Source: Phascolarctobacterium sp.
Lineage (GTDB): Bacteria > Bacillota > Negativicutes > Acidaminococcales > Acidaminococcaceae
Assembly (NCBI GenBank): GCA_020024105.1
Contig: JAHHUH010000036.1
Span: forward strand, 1-13,018
Direction of reading: 5' to 3'
DNA length: 13,018 nucleotides
The position numbers and the translations under genes were made by a program. Shown here one piece after another: positions 12,990-13,018 of this stretch; within the stretch, counting starts at the first letter, position 1, and the number at the start of each line of letters is the position of its first letter. Below the pieces are notes generated by a model. It was given only the letters and a program-made list of their open reading frames with translations. It was not told the DNA's origin and searched no databases.

Positions 12990-13018
12990 TTTTGTAATTA
13001 AAGTAAGTGTTAAGTAAG

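Overview
The window looks like a chromosomal segment of an anaerobic Gram-positive-lineage bacterium (Firmicutes). The signs are strong Shine-Dalgarno sites, a T-box leader on the glycyl-tRNA synthetase genes, and an order ending in era-recO-glyQ-glyS. A cluster of dicarboxylate-type transporters would fit an asaccharolytic, succinate-using Negativicute such as Phascolarctobacterium. That assignment is inference; nothing here proves the genus. All genes lie on the minus strand, so transcription runs from high to low coordinates.

Housekeeping half (1-6965). A serine-hydrolase-like protein (6240-6965) comes first. It is followed by a tight run: a lipoprotein cyclophilin, phoH, ybeY, cdd, era and recO, with gaps of 0-20 bases and one ATGA overlap, so probably one operon. 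Its theme is RNA and ribosome maturation (PhoH, YbeY, Era), with pyrimidine salvage and recombination repair alongside. Next is a separate unit with a near-consensus promoter, a complete glycine T-box riboswitch (specifier GGC, T-box AGGGTGGAACCGCG, terminator/antiterminator), then glyQ and the first 278 codons of glyS, which runs off the window.

Transporter half (6966-13018). Three paralogous 424-residue SLC13/DASS-family permeases stand in tandem, each with its own promoter, leader and rho-independent terminator. Upstream in the same orientation is a Crp/Fnr-family regulator gene with its own promoter and terminator.

The most interesting observation is regulatory. Each transporter promoter carries a perfect inverted repeat GTTGC-N4-GCAAC at exactly the same distance from its -10 hexamer, which places the centre at about -41.5. 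This is the geometry of a class II Crp/Fnr activator site, and the three -35 regions are poor. The adjacent Crp/Fnr protein, whose recognition helix lacks the Glu used by CRP and FNR, is the obvious candidate activator. Each transcript is also predicted to begin with a 6-7 bp hairpin with a 6-base loop, kept in structure but not in sequence. Transporters 1 and 2 share a 317-base identical tract, pointing to recent gene conversion or duplication. Together this suggests a self-contained 'regulator plus amplified transporter' locus controlling uptake of a C4-dicarboxylate or similar anion.
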